Part shown: in pieces, positions 25,583-33,677 of the stretch
Layout of the letters: every line of letters starts with the position of its first letter
Position numbering within the stretch: the first letter of the stretch is position 1
NCBI GenBank assembly: GCA_964631725.1
Contig: CAZVYX010000013.1
Location: 1-64,000, forward strand
DNA: 64,000 bases
Origin: GCA-2731375 sp964631725
GTDB taxonomy: Bacteria; Pseudomonadota; Alphaproteobacteria; GCA-2731375
Direction of reading: 5' to 3'
The notes under the pieces: generated by a model
What the model saw: the letters and a program-made list of their open reading frames with translations, nothing else
What the model was told of the DNA's origin: nothing
Database searches by the model: none
Made by a program: the position numbers and the translations under genes

Positions 25583-27355
25583 ATGCAGGGGAGAACGCAA
25601 CGCAGACTGGCGGCGATAGTCGCGGCGGATGTGGCTGGCTATTCGCGCCTGATGGGCGTGGATGAAGCGGGTACTCTTGCGGCCCTGCGCAGCCATCGGG
25701 CAGAGCTGATTGATCCGGCGATTGAGGAATATGGCGGCCGCATCGTCAAGACCATGGGCGATGGCCTGTTGCTGGAGTTCCCCTCCGTTGTTGATGCGGT
25801 GCAATGCGCCGTTCAGGTACAAACCACGATGGCGGAACGGAATGACCATATCCCCAAAGACAGGCGCATCGTCTTCCGCATCGGCATCAATCTGGGCGAC
25901 ATCATCATCGATGGCGATGACATCCACGGCGACGGCATCAATATCGCGGCTCGTCTGGAGGGCCTGGCCGAACCGGGCGGCATCTGTATTTCCCGCCGCG
26001 TGCACGAGGATGTGCAGGATAGGTTGGCTGATCAATTTGTCGACGGCGGCGAGCAGGAGCTGAAGAACATTGCCCGCCCGGTTCATGTGTGGCGCTGGCG
26101 GGTCGAGGAGGAGGCAAGTACGGCCGGCGTTGATGTCTCCCAGCCGGTGTCAGGATTTGACGGCAGGCCCGCCATCGCCGTGCTGCCGTTCGAGAACATG
26201 TCCGGTGACCCGGAGCAGGAATACTTCGCCGACGGCATCGCCGAGGATATCCTGACCCGCCTGGCCATGTGGCGCTGGCTGCCGGTAATCGCGCGCAACT
26301 CCACTTTTGCCTTCAAGGGCCAGAATGTGGATATCACCGGCGTTGGCCGGCAATTGGGCGCCCGCTACGTGCTGGAAGGCAGCGTGCGCAAGGCCGGTAA
26401 CCGGGTGCGTATCACAGGACAGTTGATCGATGCGGAAACCGGGCATCATCTATGGGCCGACCGCTACGACGGCAATTTGGACGACATATTTGATCTGCAG
26501 GATGAAATCACCGACGCCATCGTTGCCGCCTTGGAACCAGCCGTTGGCCAGGCTGAGACGCGGCGTGCCCATCAGCTAACGTCCGAGCATCTGGGTGCCT
26601 GGGACGTGACGCAACGGGCGGCCTGGCATTTCTACAAGTTCACGAAAGAAGATTTCGATCTGGCGCTGAATTTGTTACGGCCCGTCATAAATGACGATTT
26701 GGATTTTGCCCACGCCGCGTCATACGCATCCATCATCCGGTTGATGCAGGCCTGGTTTGCCTGGACCGAAAATCCGCCCGACGCGCTGATGGAATCGGCA
26801 CAATTCGCCATCACGGCAACCACTGTAGACGCCATGGATCCCATGGCTAATGCGATGTCAGGCTTCGCCCTTACATTTCAAGGGCAGCATGCGGCCGGGA
26901 TCACGGCCACCCGCCACGCCATTGAGTTGAACCCTAGTTCCGCCCTGGCCTATCATGTTCTTGGCACCATCTATTTGTTCGACGGCCAACCGCAAGAAGC
27001 GAAACGTGCCATCAATCAGGCCCTGCGGCTCAGCCCTTTTGACAGCCTTCGACCTGTATGGCTCGCCACGCTTTCTGCGTCCCATTACCAGGCACAAGAG
27101 TATGAACAGGCGCTGGAGATCGCGAAAAACGCCGTCTCCATCGCGCCGCATTACGTTCTGGCTTTGCGCGGTCGGGCCAACGCCCTGGCGCAATTGGGCC
27201 GCATGGAGGAGGCACGAGAGGCCTTGGATGCCTTTCTGGCCGTCTCGCCCAATTATACCGTAGCCAGCGGCCGGGCCGGCGTCGCGTTCAGAGATGAAGC
27301 CGTGTTCCAACACTATATGGATGGCCTGCGCAAAGCGGGTCTGCCGGAAGCATGA
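25583..27355 (+). CDS. Adenylyl/guanylyl cyclase with TolB-like and TPR domains, copy 1
   Basis: 590 residues. Residues 1-~170 are a class III cyclase: metal Asp16 (AADVAGYSRLMG) and Asp60 (VKTMGDG), base-reading Lys56 and Asp113, and transition-state Asn120 and Arg124 in DGINIAARLE, so it should be active and adenylyl-type. A TolB/FlgO-like domain follows (~192-315; PAIAVLPFENMSGDPEQEYF, VLEGSVRKAGNRVRIT). The rest (~340-585) is TPR-like helices, e.g. around ALAYHVLGTIYLFDGQPQEA. No membrane segment is visible. It is the first of three tandem paralogues, overlapping the next by ATGA. Confidence 0.9.
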   Translation: MQGRTQRRLAAIVAADVAGYSRLMGVDEAGTLAALRSHRAELIDPAIEEYGGRIVKTMGDGLLLEFPSVVDAVQCAVQVQTTMAERNDHIPKDRRIVFRIGINLGDIIIDGDDIHGDGINIAARLEGLAEPGGICISRRVHEDVQDRLADQFVDGGEQELKNIARPVHVWRWRVEEEASTAGVDVSQPVSGFDGRPAIAVLPFENMSGDPEQEYFADGIAEDILTRLAMWRWLPVIARNSTFAFKGQNVDITGVGRQLGARYVLEGSVRKAGNRVRITGQLIDAETGHHLWADRYDGNLDDIFDLQDEITDAIVAALEPAVGQAETRRAHQLTSEHLGAWDVTQRAAWHFYKFTKEDFDLALNLLRPVINDDLDFAHAASYASIIRLMQAWFAWTENPPDALMESAQFAITATTVDAMDPMANAMSGFALTFQGQHAAGITATRHAIELNPSSALAYHVLGTIYLFDGQPQEAKRAINQALRLSPFDSLRPVWLATLSASHYQAQEYEQALEIAKNAVSIAPHYVLALRGRANALAQLGRMEEAREALDAFLAVSPNYTVASGRAGVAFRDEAVFQHYMDGLRKAGLPEA

Positions 27356-29082
27356 GCGCGCCAAGCCGCAAACTCGCCGCCATTCTGGCCGCCGATGTCG
27401 CGGGCTATTCCAAGCTTATGGGCGAGGATCAGGCGGCGACACTAGATGCCCTGCGCCAGCTTCGCAAGGAGCTGTTCGAGCCGGTGGTCGCCGCGCATCG
27501 GGGCAATGTTGTCAAGCGCATGGGCGATGGCTGGATCGTCGAATTCGCCAGCGTCTCCGACGCGGTCGACTGCGCCATACGGTTTCAAGAAGGCCTGGCG
27601 GACCACGAAATTATCCGCCTGCGCGCGGGTATTCACATTGGCGAAGTGGTGTTCGAGGATGAGGACGTCTTCGGAGAGGGTGTCAACGTCGCGGCGCGCC
27701 TGGAAGAACTGGCCGAGCCTGGCGAAGTGCTGATCTCGGACACCGTGCACAATAGCTTGGATGAAAAGGCGGCAAAAAATTTTATCGGTGGCGAAAGCCA
27801 AGATTTGAAAAACATTGCGCGTCCTGTCCAGGTTTGGCGTTGGCCATCTAGCGGAGCGCAACAGACTGCAGAGGGTGAAACGCTACCTCTGCCGGACAAA
27901 CCATCCGTTGCCGTGCTCCCCTTCGACAATATGTCGGGCGACCCGGAGCAGGAGTATTTCGCCGACGGCATCACCGAGGACATTATCACCGAATTGTCCC
28001 GCTTCCGTGAATTCCTGGTCATCGCGCGCAACTCGACCTTTGCCTACAAAGGCGCGGCTATTGACCTGACGGCCGTCGCGCGGGAATTGAACGCCCGTTA
28101 TATCGTCGAGGGCAGCGTCAGAAAGGCCGGCAACCGGGTCCGCGTCACCGCGCAGTTGATCGAGGGCGCCACCAACACGCATCTGTGGGCGGACCGGTTT
28201 GACGGCGAATTGACCGATATCTTCGCCCTGCAGGACGAGATCACCGCAGCCATTGTCAGTGCCGTGGCGCCGCGCTCGGTACAGGCGGAGGTGGAGCGAT
28301 CCGCCAAACTATCGGCAACACAATTGTCCGCCTGGGAAAATCTGCTGCGCGCGAGGGCATTATTGGCGTCGCTGGACATGGCTGGTGCACAGGCGGCAAC
28401 GCCGCTGTTGCGCGCCGCTTTAAACCAAGATCCTCGAAATGCCCAAGTCCATAGCTGGCTTGCCTATACGCTATTTTCCGGAGCGGCTTACAACTGGGCC
28501 GACGACCCAGTTTCTGAGCGTGAAGAGGCCACCGTGCTCGCCCGCGAGGCGGTATCTCTGGACCCAGACGATGCCTTGTCCCATGTGGTTTCAGGTATCA
28601 TCGCCTCCGATACGCCCAATGGCGTGGAAGCAGCAAGGCGGGCATTTGAGAAAGCCCTGCAAATAAATCCGAATTTCGCCATGGCACACGGTTTCATGGG
28701 TGGATGTCAGGCCATTCTTGGCGACTTTGCAGCGGCGCGGAAGCACCTTGACTTGGCCGCGTGCCTGAGTCCCCTGGACCCCAGCGCGGGGATATGGGAA
28801 TCCTTGTACAATATGGGACTCTATCTCGCGGAACGTTATGATGACGTTGTCAGGAACAACAGCGAGGCGATGAGAACCAATCCGGGTTATGTCGCCCTCT
28901 ACCGCCAGCGCGGGGCCGCGTTGGCCATGTTGGGGCGCGAAGAAGAAGCGCGCCGCGACATTGAAGAAGTCCTTCGCTTGGTCCCTGGCAACACGATCAA
29001 GCGTGCGCGCGAATTGCCATTTTGGCCGAATATCGAACCTTTTTTGAAGGGCCTGCGTAAAGCCGGGCTGCCGGAAGAATGA
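27352..29082 (+). CDS. Adenylyl/guanylyl cyclase with TolB-like and TPR domains, copy 2
   Basis: 576 residues, same order as its neighbours: cyclase (Asp15, Lys55, Asp59, Asp105, Asn112, Arg116), TolB-like (~185-310; KPSVAVLPFDNMSGDPEQEYF) and a C-terminal TPR region. The first ~180 residues are nearly the same as in copy 3 while the TPR parts differ strongly, so the signal-producing half is conserved and the putative ligand or partner half has diverged. The start overlaps the stop of copy 1 and its own stop overlaps the start of copy 3, each by ATGA, implying coupled translation. All catalytic residues needed for cAMP synthesis are present. Confidence 0.9.
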   Translation: MSAPSRKLAAILAADVAGYSKLMGEDQAATLDALRQLRKELFEPVVAAHRGNVVKRMGDGWIVEFASVSDAVDCAIRFQEGLADHEIIRLRAGIHIGEVVFEDEDVFGEGVNVAARLEELAEPGEVLISDTVHNSLDEKAAKNFIGGESQDLKNIARPVQVWRWPSSGAQQTAEGETLPLPDKPSVAVLPFDNMSGDPEQEYFADGITEDIITELSRFREFLVIARNSTFAYKGAAIDLTAVARELNARYIVEGSVRKAGNRVRVTAQLIEGATNTHLWADRFDGELTDIFALQDEITAAIVSAVAPRSVQAEVERSAKLSATQLSAWENLLRARALLASLDMAGAQAATPLLRAALNQDPRNAQVHSWLAYTLFSGAAYNWADDPVSEREEATVLAREAVSLDPDDALSHVVSGIIASDTPNGVEAARRAFEKALQINPNFAMAHGFMGGCQAILGDFAAARKHLDLAACLSPLDPSAGIWESLYNMGLYLAERYDDVVRNNSEAMRTNPGYVALYRQRGAALAMLGREEEARRDIEEVLRLVPGNTIKRARELPFWPNIEPFLKGLRKAGLPEE

Positions 29083-30824
29083 GCGCGCCAAGCCGCAAAC
29101 TCGCCGCCATTTTGGCCGCCGACGTGGCGGGCTATTCGCGTCTGATGGGCGAGGATCAGGCACGTACGCTTGATGCCCTGCGCCAGCTTCGCAAGGAGTT
29201 GTTCGAGCCGGTGGTCGCGGCCCATCGCGGCAATGTCGTGAAGCGCATGGGCGATGGCTGGATCGTTGAATTTGCCTCTGTCTCCGACGCGGTCGACTGC
29301 GCCTTGGAAGTGCAACAAGGCCTGGCGGACCACGAAATCATCCAAGTACGCGCGGGCGTTCATATCGGCGAAGTGGTGTTCGAGGATGAGGACGTCTTCG
29401 GCGACGGCATCAATGTGGCGGCGCGCCTGGAGGAACTGGCGGAGCCGGGCGAAGTGCTGATCTCCGATACCGTGTACAACAGCCTGGACGAAAAGTCGGC
29501 ACGACAGTTCAGCGGCGGCGATAACCAGGATCTGAAAAATATTGCGCGTCCGGTTCAGGTTTGGCGTTGGCCACCTAGCGAAGCGCAACAGGCCGCGGAG
29601 GCAGAGGGTGAAGCGCTGCCCTTGCCCGACAAACCCTCCATTGCCGTGCTCCCCTTCGACAATATGTCCGGCGACCCGGAGCAGGAGTATTTCGCGGACG
29701 GGATCACCGAAGACATTATCACCGCGCTGTCCCGTTTTGGCTGGTTCTTCGTTATCGCCCGCAATTCTTCATTCTCCTATAAAGGGCGGGCAGTGGATAT
29801 CAAGCAGGTCGGCCGCGAACTGGGGGTACGCTATGTCCTTGAAGGCAGCGTGCGAAAGGCCGGCAACCGGGTACGGATAACAGCACAGTTTATCGAGGCC
29901 GAGAGCGGCAACCACCTTTGGGCGGATCGATACGACGGCAACCTGGACGATATCTTTGAACTGCAGGATCGGATAACGGAAAGCATCATCGGGGAAATCG
30001 AGCCGGAACTTGGCCGTATTGTAAGGGATCAGGCCAAGCGGAAAAGTCCCGGTAACTTAAGCGCCTGGGACCTCTATCACCAAGGCTTGGCGCAGATGTA
30101 TATGTTGGGCCCGGAGAATTTGGCGCGGTCGATAGAGTTGCTGACAGAGGCCATAGCCTTGGACCCGGATTTCGCGCCGGCAAGGACGCGATTATCGGCT
30201 GTCCTCATTCACCAGGTCATTTTGGGCTACGTTGATGCCAGCGACGAATTGTATGCGGTTGCTGACCATCAGGCGCGGGCGGCAATTGCAATAGATCCCA
30301 ATGATGCATTCGCGCATATGGAACTTGGGCGGACCCTCAGCTTTAGGGGCGATCCAGTGGCCGGTTTGCTGGAAGTAGAGAAGGCCATTGAAATGAACCC
30401 AAGTGCCGCCTTTGCCTATTTTGCCAAGGGCAATATCCTTCAACTCGGGCTTAATCGTCTGGACGAGGCGCTGGTGCAGTTCGATACCGCCTTGCGGCTT
30501 AGCCCGCGGGACCCCTACCGTTGGGGATCGCTTATGTTGAAAGGCACTTCGCTGCGTGCGCTTGGCCGCTACGCCGAAGCGATAGAATGTTGCAAGGCCG
30601 CCATCCTGGTGCCCGGTTGCGGTTATCTCCCGGACGTACATCTCGCCGCCTGCCTTGCGGGCTCCGGCGACACAGCGGCTGCCGCGACACAAATGCGCAA
30701 GGTATTGGCAATGAAGCCGGACTTTACGATCGCCTCGGTCGTGCAAAACTTCCTCGGCGCGCACCCTGACTATTTGGATGGCTTGCTTGCCGACCTTAGA
30801 AAAGCCGGGCTGCCGGAAGGATGA
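29079..30824 (+). CDS. Adenylyl/guanylyl cyclase with TolB-like and TPR domains, copy 3
   Basis: 581 residues: cyclase (Asp15, Lys55, Asp59, Asp105, Asn112, Arg116), TolB-like domain (~190-315) and TPR helices, ending in the LRKAGLPE motif that all three copies share. In the TolB-like part it resembles copy 1 (DRYDGNLDDIF) more than copy 2 (DRFDGELTDIF), while in the cyclase part it is closest to copy 2, suggesting recombination between copies. The stop lies in GGATGAGCGCGC, so an ATGAGCGCGC start-like sequence follows even though no fourth gene is there. Confidence 0.9.
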   Translation: MSAPSRKLAAILAADVAGYSRLMGEDQARTLDALRQLRKELFEPVVAAHRGNVVKRMGDGWIVEFASVSDAVDCALEVQQGLADHEIIQVRAGVHIGEVVFEDEDVFGDGINVAARLEELAEPGEVLISDTVYNSLDEKSARQFSGGDNQDLKNIARPVQVWRWPPSEAQQAAEAEGEALPLPDKPSIAVLPFDNMSGDPEQEYFADGITEDIITALSRFGWFFVIARNSSFSYKGRAVDIKQVGRELGVRYVLEGSVRKAGNRVRITAQFIEAESGNHLWADRYDGNLDDIFELQDRITESIIGEIEPELGRIVRDQAKRKSPGNLSAWDLYHQGLAQMYMLGPENLARSIELLTEAIALDPDFAPARTRLSAVLIHQVILGYVDASDELYAVADHQARAAIAIDPNDAFAHMELGRTLSFRGDPVAGLLEVEKAIEMNPSAAFAYFAKGNILQLGLNRLDEALVQFDTALRLSPRDPYRWGSLMLKGTSLRALGRYAEAIECCKAAILVPGCGYLPDVHLAACLAGSGDTAAAATQMRKVLAMKPDFTIASVVQNFLGAHPDYLDGLLADLRKAGLPEG

Positions 30825-30839
30825 GCGCGCGAAGTCACC

Positions 30840-30874
30840 GCGCTCCCGCCGTCCATTCCGACAAGCGGGAGCGC
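30840..30874. terminator. GC-rich stem-loop between convergent genes
   Basis: GCGCTCCCGC (30840-30849) pairs with GCGGGAGCGC (30865-30874) around a 15-base loop, a perfect 10-bp stem. It lies 16 bases after the cyclase array and 20 bases before the end of the cytochrome c' gene on the other strand. No T-run follows on either strand, so an intrinsic terminator is only probable; it may stop or protect transcripts from both sides. Confidence 0.45.
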
Positions 30875-30894
30875 CGATGGGTATTGGTGCCGTG

Positions 30895-31374
30895 CTATTT
30901 CTTCTTCTTTTCGCGGAACGGTTTGTGGCAGCCGCCGCAGCCCTTGCCCACGGGACCGATGGCGCCCTTCAGCGCGTCCAGGCCCGAGCCGGCGACCTTG
31001 GCCAGATTTTCCACCGCCATCTTGTAGGCCTTGCCCTTGCCGGCGATTTCGGGATAGGTGCTCCAGATCTCCGGCTTGGCGCGGGTCATATCACCCAGCT
31101 TGTCGTTGCCCGAGCCCATGGGCCACATTCTAGAGCCGTCCAACTTGGTCAAGGTCAGCAGACTGTTCGCCGCGCCCTGGGCGACCTTGGCGTCGTAAGC
31201 GATTTTTCCCTTCGCCATGGCGCCCAATTGGCCCATGTAAAAGGCCCTGAGCTTCATATCCGCCTTGCGGGCCGCGACCGGTTTATCCATCGGTCCGGCG
31301 TGGACAGCCGCCGCCGGCACCGCCGCAATGGCCATCACGATCACGATATTCCTGAATATTCTCAACATCCCCAT
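30895..31374 (-). CDS. Cytochrome c' / c-556 family protein
   Basis: 159 residues from the ATG at 31374, six bases after AAAGGG; ATGs at 31380 and 31368 are alternatives. A signal peptide (RIFRNIVIVMAIAAVPAAAVHA) directs export. The single haem c site CGGCH is close to the C-terminus (GKGCGGCHKPFREKKKK), the class II layout of a four-helix cytochrome c'. Such proteins bind or relay NO or electrons in the periplasm, which suits an organism with nirS, though the link is inference. A LysR gene is divergent from it across 130 bases. Confidence 0.88.
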   Translation of the reverse strand: MGMLRIFRNIVIVMAIAAVPAAAVHAGPMDKPVAARKADMKLRAFYMGQLGAMAKGKIAYDAKVAQGAANSLLTLTKLDGSRMWPMGSGNDKLGDMTRAKPEIWSTYPEIAGKGKAYKMAVENLAKVAGSGLDALKGAIGPVGKGCGGCHKPFREKKKK

Positions 31375-31468
31375 TTCCATCCCTTTTGTTGTGCCTGAAA
31401 CGCCGTTTGTCAGCGAAGTCTATCCTGTGCATAATTATGGTGCCATTCGGAATATTTGCACGTACGAG

Positions 31469-31484
31469 TGTGCGAATTTGCACA
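31469..31484. promoter_or_regulatory. Inverted repeat upstream of the LysR gene, possible operator
   Basis: TGTGCGAATTTGCACA reads the same on both strands except at one pair. A third half-site, TTGCAC, lies just upstream at 31456-31461. The site is 20 bases before the LysR start and inside the divergent region shared with the cytochrome c' gene, where a LysR protein normally binds to control itself and its neighbour. Confidence 0.45.
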
Positions 31485-31504
31485 AGCAAACCTATGAGAA
31501 TGCG

Positions 31505-32389
31505 ATGGCCTGGGATGATCTGCGGTATGTCTTGACGGTGGCGGAAACAGGCACCCTGAGCGGTGCGGCACGGGCGCTTGGGGTCAACCATTCGACGGTG
31601 CTGCGGCGCATTTCCGCCTTCGAGGCGGAGAAAGGCGTCAAACTGTTTGAGCGGAGGTCGTCAGGCTATGCCCTGCGACCGGAAAGCCGCCCCTTGCTGG
31701 CAGCCTTGCGCGCCATCAAGGATCAGGTCAACGGGCTTGATCGGGCCATCACCAGACAGGGTTTGGAGTTGGATGGTCCCGTCCGCGTCACGACCTCCGA
31801 CAGCATCGCCGCGGCCGGATTGACCGGCTATGTCGCATCCTTTCAGGCGCAGCATCCGGGCGTCATTGCCGAGCTCAATATCACCAACAGCTATGTGGAT
31901 TTCGCCAATATGGAGGCTGATATCACGGTCCGTCCGGCCGCGACATTGTCCGAGGATCTGGCAGGCGAGCATGCCTGTGACCTGATGCTGCATGTCTACG
32001 CCACCCCGACGTATTTGGCGCAAAATCCCGGCGGCTCTTATGACAGCCACAAATGGTTGGGAGTCGCGCCGCCAATTACCTCGACCACGGTCGGCGAATG
32101 GCAGCGGCGCAATTTGCCGGACGCCAATATCGTCCTGCGTTCGAATTCCTTTGTCGGGTTGCGCGACGCGGCCGAAAGCGGCCTTGGTCTATCCATGATG
32201 CCCTGCTTCATGGGCGATCCGTCGCCCCATCTGGTCCGCGCCGAGGCGTTTCCGGAAAGCCTGTTCGCGTCCCTTTGGGTGGCAACCCACAAGGATATGG
32301 CAGGTTCCGCCAGAGTGCAGTCGATCCTCGCCTGGTTCGTCGAAGCGATCCGGGCGGATGCCGATCTATTCGAAGGACGGCGCGGCTAA
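31505..32389 (+). CDS. LysR-family transcriptional regulator
   Basis: 294 residues from the ATG at 31505. The N-terminal helix-turn-helix reads MAWDDLRYVLTVAETGTLSGAARALGVNHSTVLRRISAFE, where the more usual VSRRI is replaced by VLRRI. The C-terminal half is a periplasmic-binding-protein-like effector domain with LGLSMMPCFMGD near the end. The ligand is unknown. It is divergent from the cytochrome c' gene, its likely target, with an inverted repeat between them. Its 3' end faces rpoH across a palindrome-rich gap. Confidence 0.88.
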   Translation: MAWDDLRYVLTVAETGTLSGAARALGVNHSTVLRRISAFEAEKGVKLFERRSSGYALRPESRPLLAALRAIKDQVNGLDRAITRQGLELDGPVRVTTSDSIAAAGLTGYVASFQAQHPGVIAELNITNSYVDFANMEADITVRPAATLSEDLAGEHACDLMLHVYATPTYLAQNPGGSYDSHKWLGVAPPITSTTVGEWQRRNLPDANIVLRSNSFVGLRDAAESGLGLSMMPCFMGDPSPHLVRAEAFPESLFASLWVATHKDMAGSARVQSILAWFVEAIRADADLFEGRRG

Positions 32390-32397
32390 AGCAATTT

Positions 32398-32486
32398 TCA
32401 ATTAATTGAATTCGCCTTCGCGAATCAAGTGATTGATTCAATTGCTCTTTCTCTTAAGAGTCCGGGCATGTTTATAAGAAACATGC
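32398..32486. repeat. Cluster of palindromes between LysR and rpoH ends
   Basis: Within 89 bases lie TCAATTAATTGA (32398-32409, perfect), a hairpin ATTCGC-CTTC-GCGAAT (32410-32425), CTCTTAAGAG (32451-32460, perfect) and a hairpin GCATGTTT-ATAAG-AAACATGC (32466-32486, 8-bp stem). The last ends two bases before the rpoH stop on the opposite strand. No clear T-run follows any of them. The group may act as a two-way transcription end. Confidence 0.5.
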
Positions 32487-32487
32487 T

Positions 32488-33513
32488 CTAGGCCAGCCGC
32501 TGTTCCATGGCTTCCCGGCGCACCGCTTTCTGTAACTTCTCGAAGGCGCGGACTTCGATCTGGCGCACCCGCTCGCGGCTGATGTTGAAATCGTTGGAAA
32601 GCTCTTCCAGGGTTTTCGGCTCGTCCGTCAGGCGGCGTTCGGTGATGATGTGGCGTTCGCGCTCGTTCAGGTTTTCCATCGCCCCCATCAACAGGGCCCG
32701 GCGCTTGCTCAATTCCTCCGATTCCGCCAGCTCGGTTTCCTGGTCGACGCTGTCATCCACCAGCCAATCCTGCCATTCCCCCTCGCCTTCCGCCCGCAGC
32801 GGCGCGTTCAAGGAGTTGTCGGGCGCGGCCAGGCGGCGGTTCATGGAAACTACGTCCTTTTCCGGCACGTTCAGAGCCGTGGCGATCTTTTCCACCTGAT
32901 CGGGGCGCATATCGCCTTCATCAATGGCCTGGATCTGCCCCTTCAGCTTGCGCAGCTTGAAAAACAGCTTCTTTTGCGCCGCCGTGGTGCCGATTTTCAC
33001 CAGGGACCAGGAGCGCAGGATATATTCCTGAATATTGGCCCGGATCCACCACATGGCATAGGTGGCGAGGCGGAAGCCGCGTTCGGGCTCGAAGCGCTTC
33101 ACAGCCTGCATCAGGCCGATATTGCCTTCCGCGATCAATTCCGCCACCGGCAGGCCGTAACCGCGGTAGCCCATGGCGATCTTGGCCACCAGACGCAGAT
33201 GCGAGGTCACCATCTTGTGCGCCGCTTCACGATCATCATGCTCCCGCCAGGCCTGGGCCAGCATGTATTCTTCCTCATGGGGCAGCATGGGGTATTTGCG
33301 GATTTCCTGCAGATAGCGCGACAGGCTGGCCTCCGGCGTCGGTGCCGGCGGCAGGCCGAGGCCGGCAGCGGCGTCCGCGGCCCGCGCAGGCGCCGACGCA
33401 GTGTCCGGGGCGTCCTTCACGGCCGCATTCGACATCTTGGCATCGGCGCCGTCTTTCGCCTTCGATTTGGTGCTTTTCGCCTTTGTCTTGCTCGCTACCA
33501 TGGTCCTATCCAT
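32488..33513 (-). CDS. rpoH: RNA polymerase sigma-32 (heat-shock) factor
   Basis: 341 residues. Region 2 (YRGYGLPVAELIAEGNIGLM, RFATYAMWWIRANIQEY-type sequence) and region 4 (LSNDFNISRERVRQIE) are complete. The RpoH box AAQKKLFFKLRKLK separates RpoH from other group 3 sigmas. It directs RNA polymerase to heat-shock and stress promoters. A Lys/Ala-rich extension of about 45 residues precedes the normal start of region 1; ATGs at 33513 and 33501 are both possible. A promoter with a perfect TTGACA lies upstream at 33600-33628, after the rluD gene in the same direction. Confidence 0.95.
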   Translation of the reverse strand: MDRTMVASKTKAKSTKSKAKDGADAKMSNAAVKDAPDTASAPARAADAAAGLGLPPAPTPEASLSRYLQEIRKYPMLPHEEEYMLAQAWREHDDREAAHKMVTSHLRLVAKIAMGYRGYGLPVAELIAEGNIGLMQAVKRFEPERGFRLATYAMWWIRANIQEYILRSWSLVKIGTTAAQKKLFFKLRKLKGQIQAIDEGDMRPDQVEKIATALNVPEKDVVSMNRRLAAPDNSLNAPLRAEGEGEWQDWLVDDSVDQETELAESEELSKRRALLMGAMENLNERERHIITERRLTDEPKTLEELSNDFNISRERVRQIEVRAFEKLQKAVRREAMEQRLA

Positions 33514-33599
33514 GCGCCATTCGAAACAGCGCTTCGATTGCAGTTCCGGGTCATGAATGGGTCATGTCCGGTTCACGGTCTGATTGGATGCAGGCCGCT

Positions 33600-33628
33600 A
33601 TGTTACTGAAAAACAAAGGTTATGTCAA
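33600..33628 (-). promoter_or_regulatory. Sigma-70-type promoter of rpoH
   Basis: On the minus strand TTGACA (33623-33628), a 17-base spacer and TAACAT (33600-33605). The -35 is a perfect match and the spacing ideal; the -10 matches four of six. It lies about 87 bases before the rpoH start in the 164-base gap after rluD, so rpoH can be expressed on its own by the housekeeping sigma factor. Confidence 0.65.
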
Positions 33629-33677
33629 GAAAATCCAATCGAGAACCACTGGACCGCGGCCCTCGCCCCACTCCCAT

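Noticed and set aside
27352..29082. Glu109 in cyclase copy 2 where copies 1 and 3 have Asp, as a sign of changed substrate.
   Set aside because: Counting back from the conserved Asn (N112), the base-reading Asp is residue 105, which is kept in copies 2 and 3 (Asp113 in copy 1). Position 109 is not that site.
30821..31027. Open frame starting at the vestigial fourth ATG after the cyclase array.
   Set aside because: After the first five codons it has no similarity to the cyclases and runs antisense into the cytochrome c' gene.
32466..32486. Hairpin after rpoH as a standard intrinsic terminator.
   Set aside because: The stem is perfect but no T-run follows on the rpoH strand.
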